NCBI GenBank assembly: GCA_000276965.1
Contig: AKKQ01000014.1
Span: forward strand, 1 to 37,120
DNA: 37,120 bases
Reading direction: 5' to 3'
From: Thiovulum sp. ES
Lineage (GTDB): Bacteria; Campylobacterota; Campylobacteria; Campylobacterales; Thiovulaceae
Position 1 is the stretch's first letter. The number at the start of each line of letters is the position of its first letter. Positions 33,822-37,120 of the stretch are shown piece by piece. Under the pieces are notes generated by a model, which saw nothing but the letters and a program-made list of their open reading frames with translations, was not told the origin of the DNA and did no database searches. Both the position numbers and the translations under genes were made by a program.

Positions 33822-34549
33822 GTGTTCAAGAATTTTTAGAAAATATCACTTTAGAAGAGTTAGAAGAACTTCGACAAAAAAAGCTAGAAATGGTAGGAGA
33901 AATCCCATCTTTTTCCTATTCTAAAATCAGGTTTTCGGACTTAGAGAACTTAGTAAATTTACAACACTCTTTAAAAGGTTTAAGATTTAAATCTTGGTTT
34001 GAAAATAGTCTGAATATTTCAAAAGAGACAGAAGAGTTTTTAGAGAGACTTTTAGTTAGAAATGCAGATTTAATCAAGTATTTTGATGAAGAGGATCTAA
34101 AAGTCCATTTTTTAACTCCTCTTTTTTTGAAAGTAGATTTTTTCTCTCTTGAAAAAGAGCAGAGAGATTTTTACAATGAAAGAGTTACTTATAAAACTGA
34201 TAGATTTATTCTAAATGGAGAGGTAGATTTTGTTTTTTCAAAAGGTATTTTCAAAAGTCAAACCCCATATTTCTTTATTCAGGAATTCAAAGAGGGAAAG
34301 AGTCCATCTGATCCAGAACCCCAACTTTTAGCTGAATTGATAGCAGGTGTAGAGTTAAATAGTTGGAAAGAGATAAAAGGTGCTTATATTGTTGGTGCAA
34401 TTTGGAACTTTGTCATTTTAGAAAAAGTTGGTGAAAACTCATATCAATATTTTGTTTCTGAAAATTTTGACTCAACAAAAATAGAGGATTTGAAAAACAT
34501 CTACAAAAATCTACTATTTATTAAAGATGAGGTGATGAAACTTGACTAA
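33818..34549 (+). CDS. PD-(D/E)XK-like putative nuclease, copy B
   Basis: 243 residues, the same length as copy A. After the identical N-terminal 38 residues the two diverge, but the likely active site is kept: NGEVDFVFSKG, FFIQEFKEG and DPEPQLLAELIAG. The two copies may form a heterodimer or have different specificities. The shared N-terminus could be a docking module for a common partner. The gene starts at ATGA over the stop of copy A and ends overlapping the TTG start of the helicase gene by 8 bases. Confidence 0.65.
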   Translation: MSVQEFLENITLEELEELRQKKLEMVGEIPSFSYSKIRFSDLENLVNLQHSLKGLRFKSWFENSLNISKETEEFLERLLVRNADLIKYFDEEDLKVHFLTPLFLKVDFFSLEKEQRDFYNERVTYKTDRFILNGEVDFVFSKGIFKSQTPYFFIQEFKEGKSPSDPEPQLLAELIAGVELNSWKEIKGAYIVGAIWNFVILEKVGENSYQYFVSENFDSTKIEDLKNIYKNLLFIKDEVMKLD

Positions 34550-36128
34550 AAAAGAGTGTAAAGAGCTGATAGAAAAACTTCCTGATTCTATTTCAGAAAA
34601 TGAAAAAAGAGAAATTCAAAAGATTTTAAAACGAATTAATGAGAGGTTTTTTAACACCTCATCAGAAAATAAAAAGATTGTTTTTGATGAAGATCAATTA
34701 ATAGCGATAAACTCTAAATCTAAAAATATTCTATTGAAGGCTCGTGCTGGAAGTGGAAAAACTGCTGTTCTGGTCGAAAGAGCTAAAAGACTTTTAAATA
34801 ATCGTGAAAAGGTTTTGCTTCTCGCTTTTAATAAAAAAGCCTCTCTCGAAATGAAAAAACGGCTCGGTAACGGTTTTCAGAACTCAAAAACTTTTCACTC
34901 TTTCGCCTCTTCGATTGTAAAATCAAAAGATAATATTCTAATGGATAGAGAACTACTTTTATATATTCAAAATTTTATTCCTAAAAGTCAATTATCTAAA
35001 ATTGGAAATGATGAGATTTCTCAAAAAAAAGAGAGTTTATCTCCTGATTATTTTGTGAAATATATTCGTAATCGTTCAGACTACTCTTTAAGTGGTGATA
35101 AGATTAAATCAAAAGGTGAAAAACTGATTGCTAATTTTCTTTTTGAACACGATAAAAAATCTCTTGAAATTCCAACTATTGATCCTGAAAATAATCGTGA
35201 AGAGTTTGAAAAAATATTAAAATCAAAACTTCAAAAAAGTGGAATTAAATTGAAAAAACTTTCAGATTCAGAAATAGAAAATAGAGTTTTAGCAAATTTT
35301 CCAACTATTTATAAAACCACTGAACGAATAGAAAAATATATCTCAATTGCAAAATCTAAAAACTGGAAACCCGAAAAATTAGATCAAAAAATTCAAAATT
35401 TTTCAGAAGAGAGAGAGTTTTTAAAACTTGCTAACTCTGTTTATAAGAGATATGAAGATAGCAACAAAACAGATTTTAATGATCTCTTAATTCGTGCAAC
35501 TCAAAAAGTCTCAAAACTAAATTTAGATCATATTTTGATTGATGAATTTCAAGATTTTAATCCACTTTTTAATGGTTTAATTCAGAGAGTTTTAGAGTTA
35601 AATCCTAAAATTAATATTTTTGCAGTTGGTGATGATTGGCAAGGAATTAACGGTTTTGCAGGAGCTGATCTAAAATATTTTATAAATTTTAATGAATATT
35701 TCGATAATCCAGAAATCTTAAAAATGAGAAAAAACTATCGTAGCAGAAAAGCAATAGTTGATTTTGGAAATAAAATTATGAGTGCTTCAGAAGATGAGAA
35801 AGCTATTTCGGTTCTTGATGGCGGTGAAATTATAGAAAATAACAAATTTCCAAAAGATAGAGATTTAACTTTTATTACAAGATCAAATTCTGAAAAAAGC
35901 AAATTTCAAGATAAAAATATCACTGAAAAGATAACTGCTCATAAATCCAAAGGCTTACAATTTGATGAGGTGCTTCTTCAAAAAGATAGTTTTGAAAATA
36001 ATAAAACTCACTCTGAAAATAGATTTTTCAAGATTTTTGGCAAAACTGATGATGAAATCAAAGCTGAAGAGAAACGACTTTTTTATGTGGCTATAACAAG
36101 AGCAAAAGATAAATTATATTTGATTTAA
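34542..36128 (+). CDS. short UvrD/Rep-like superfamily 1 helicase
   Basis: 528 residues from TTG 34542. Q-motif region DEDQLIAI (49-56), Walker A ARAGSGKT (67-74), motif Ia LLLAFNKKASLEMKKR, motif II LIDEFQDF (near 333-338), motif III GDDWQGINGFAGAD, motif IV region RKNYRS and motif VI VAITRAKDKLYLI at the very end are all seen. Housekeeping UvrD/Rep is about 670-730 residues; this version is short, with reduced 1B/2B domains, and ends straight after motif VI. It is the last gene of the operon and resembles helicases paired with nucleases in defence loci such as GajB of Gabija, but is not the same arrangement. Confidence 0.85.
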   Translation: MTKKECKELIEKLPDSISENEKREIQKILKRINERFFNTSSENKKIVFDEDQLIAINSKSKNILLKARAGSGKTAVLVERAKRLLNNREKVLLLAFNKKASLEMKKRLGNGFQNSKTFHSFASSIVKSKDNILMDRELLLYIQNFIPKSQLSKIGNDEISQKKESLSPDYFVKYIRNRSDYSLSGDKIKSKGEKLIANFLFEHDKKSLEIPTIDPENNREEFEKILKSKLQKSGIKLKKLSDSEIENRVLANFPTIYKTTERIEKYISIAKSKNWKPEKLDQKIQNFSEEREFLKLANSVYKRYEDSNKTDFNDLLIRATQKVSKLNLDHILIDEFQDFNPLFNGLIQRVLELNPKINIFAVGDDWQGINGFAGADLKYFINFNEYFDNPEILKMRKNYRSRKAIVDFGNKIMSASEDEKAISVLDGGEIIENNKFPKDRDLTFITRSNSEKSKFQDKNITEKITAHKSKGLQFDEVLLQKDSFENNKTHSENRFFKIFGKTDDEIKAEEKRLFYVAITRAKDKLYLI

Positions 36129-36130
36129 GG

Positions 36131-36149
36131 TTTCCCCTTTCGGGGGAAA
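36131..36149 (+). terminator. intrinsic terminator after the helicase gene
   Basis: Perfect 7-bp stem TTTCCCC/GGGGAAA with the loop TTTCG, right after the helicase stop codon. It marks the end of the GTPase-LRR-nuclease-helicase unit. No T run follows on the plus strand. Confidence 0.6.
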
Positions 36150-36153
36150 GAAA

Positions 36154-36345
36154 TTACAAGCTGTAATTTTCGATTTCGTGGAAATTCAAATATTTGTAAA
36201 TATCTGCTTCTTTTCCTGCAATTTTTTCAGGAACGATTTTCAGATATTCCTCTTTTGATGGAAGTCTTCCAAGCATTGAAGCAACTGCTGCTAATTCCGC
36301 TGAACCAAGATAAACTTTCGCACCTTTTAGAACTTCTCCTAATAA
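36154..36345 (-). pseudogene. acnB: 3' fragment of aconitate hydratase B (acnB)
   Basis: The minus strand encodes about 62 codons ending at TAA 36154, including AKVYLGSAELAAVASMLG, KEEYLKIV and YKYLNFHEIENYSL, the typical C-terminus of AcnB. The frame has no start and breaks near 36345. A separate open stretch (LQRLNDVATISEVL) lies just beyond in another frame and is not recognised. So only the tail of the gene is here, as left behind when DNA is inserted or rearranged. It fills most of the 321-base gap 36129-36449; the remainder is AT-rich upstream sequence of the next gene. Confidence 0.7.
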
Positions 36346-36467
36346 ACTAAAACTTCAGAAATAGTTGCAACATCGTTTAGTCGTTGTAATGTGAAATTGC
36401 TTTTTATATTATTCAAAATTTATTTGCATATTAAAATATTTATATTTAAATGATTAAGGAAATAAAA

Positions 36468-37115
36468 ATGTTAGAAATTAAAGATAATTCTAAAAATATT
36501 GAAGAAATTAATTTAAAAACCAAGTTGCTTATTTTAGAAACAAAGAATGGTGAAATTCTTGTTGATGTACAAGCTCTTTTAAAAGCACCAATTGGTAGTG
36601 AAGAAGCATATTTTAGAGCAACAGGAATTGCACAAGCATATAAAAAAGATATTCGAGATTTTTTAAGACTTGATGGAACTATCGAATATATCGATATTTT
36701 AAAAGAAGAATTAAAAGTAGAACCTATGATTATAAAGAGAGGGAAATATCAAGGTGGAACTTGGCTTTATTATAAACTTTTCAAACCTTTTTTAAGATGG
36801 GTTTTACCATTCAAAGATTATGCAAAATTAGAAGTTAGTGGACAACTTGAATTTCAGTTTTCACAAAATAGAGTTTTAAAATCTGTTTATGTTCTTAAAA
36901 CAGAAGATAATCGAATAAAAGTAGGGATTTCTTCAAATGCTGAAAAAAGATTTTCTCAAATTAAAAACTCAACTGGACTAAATCTAATAAACACTATCTA
37001 TTCTGAAAAAGTTGAAAATGCCTATTTAATAGAACAGACTCTTTTAACTTACTTTGATGACTATCGACAAAATGGAGAATGGCTTAACGGAGTTGGTTTT
37101 GAAAGAAGTTGTTGA
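36468..37115 (+). CDS. KilA-N-like plus GIY-YIG (T5orf172-like) protein, copy 2, possibly frameshifted at the end
   Basis: 215 residues from ATG 36468, which has AAGGAA six bases upstream; ATG 36450 would add six residues. It is highly similar to copy 1 at 28368 in both domains (EAYFRATGIAQAY, KRGKYQGGTWLYYKL, VYVLKTEDNRIKVGISSN, YRQNGEWL). It ends about 25 residues earlier than copy 1. If one A near 37100 is removed, the frame would continue as EVVEE, so the stop at 37113-37115 may come from a one-base indel. The window ends five bases later, so this cannot be decided. Confidence 0.7.
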   Translation: MLEIKDNSKNIEEINLKTKLLILETKNGEILVDVQALLKAPIGSEEAYFRATGIAQAYKKDIRDFLRLDGTIEYIDILKEELKVEPMIIKRGKYQGGTWLYYKLFKPFLRWVLPFKDYAKLEVSGQLEFQFSQNRVLKSVYVLKTEDNRIKVGISSNAEKRFSQIKNSTGLNLINTIYSEKVENAYLIEQTLLTYFDDYRQNGEWLNGVGFERSC

Positions 37116-37120
37116 AGAAC

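Noticed and set aside
2530-35971. GATGAGGT motif as an FtsK-orienting (KOPS-like) sequence
   Set aside because: Copies occur on both strands in similar number (11 versus 17) and alternate, so there is no clear polarity within the window; a replichore-wide test would still be useful.
34542-36128. Housekeeping UvrD, Rep or PcrA
   Set aside because: At 528 residues it is too short, ends right after motif VI, and is overlapped with accessory genes.
33090-36128. Known Gabija system
   Set aside because: No GajA-like ATPase/TOPRIM protein is present; the nucleases look like PD-(D/E)XK and an LRR gene is part of the operon.

Overview
The window is AT-rich DNA from a bacterium of the Campylobacterota (former Epsilonproteobacteria). 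The evidence is the gene content and the sequence character of the proteins: FrdC and FrdA closely resemble the Wolinella succinogenes quinol:fumarate reductase (same haem-ligand and FAD-histidine positions), ComEC is short, the RibBA C-terminal half is degenerate, and rpmE-rsmI and rppH-lysC are paired as in Campylobacter. I cannot name the genus; a Thiovulum- or Sulfurimonas-like organism would fit but is not proven.

Bases 1-27950 look like ordinary chromosomal backbone. In order: an Fe-S oxidoreductase (partial) and a SNF2 helicase (-); a lipoprotein and comEC (+); a DUF350 membrane protein, a cyclic-nucleotide-binding protein, hisA, an outer-membrane protein and nadK (-); mogA, an IS200/IS605 remnant, purS-purQ, a ParA-like ATPase and ribBA (+); the RNase P RNA gene rnpB (-); a small exported protein, a REC-RHH response regulator, a 72-aa protein, lpxD, holA and priA (-); frdC-frdA (+) without frdB; polA, a NifX-like protein and the fumarase beta subunit without its alpha subunit (-); rppH-lysC (+); rsmI and rpmE (-). 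Several normally adjacent partners are missing, which suggests a shuffled gene order.

Bases 27950-37120 are accessory. A decayed 199-bp inverted-repeat element is followed by a KilA-N/GIY-YIG gene, a small HTH regulator (with an in-frame amber codon upstream), a dynamin-like GTPase broken by a 14-bp tandem duplication, and a tightly overlapped operon: leucine-rich-repeat protein, two tandem paralogous PD-(D/E)XK-like nucleases and a short UvrD-like helicase. A terminator, a broken 3' end of acnB and a second KilA-N/GIY-YIG gene close the region. The set of GTPase, LRR sensor, nucleases and helicase reads like an undescribed anti-phage or genome-defence system. That is inference from gene content; no function is shown by sequence alone.

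A second possible novelty runs through the whole window: the 8-mer GATGAGGT (extended consensus CGATGAGGTCG) occurs at least 28 times on both strands, where base composition predicts fewer than one. It is read in four different ways within genes (DEV, DLI, TSS, RPHR), so selection appears to act on the DNA. Together with comEC in the window, a DNA-uptake sequence is the best hypothesis; a Chi-like recombination site is the main alternative.
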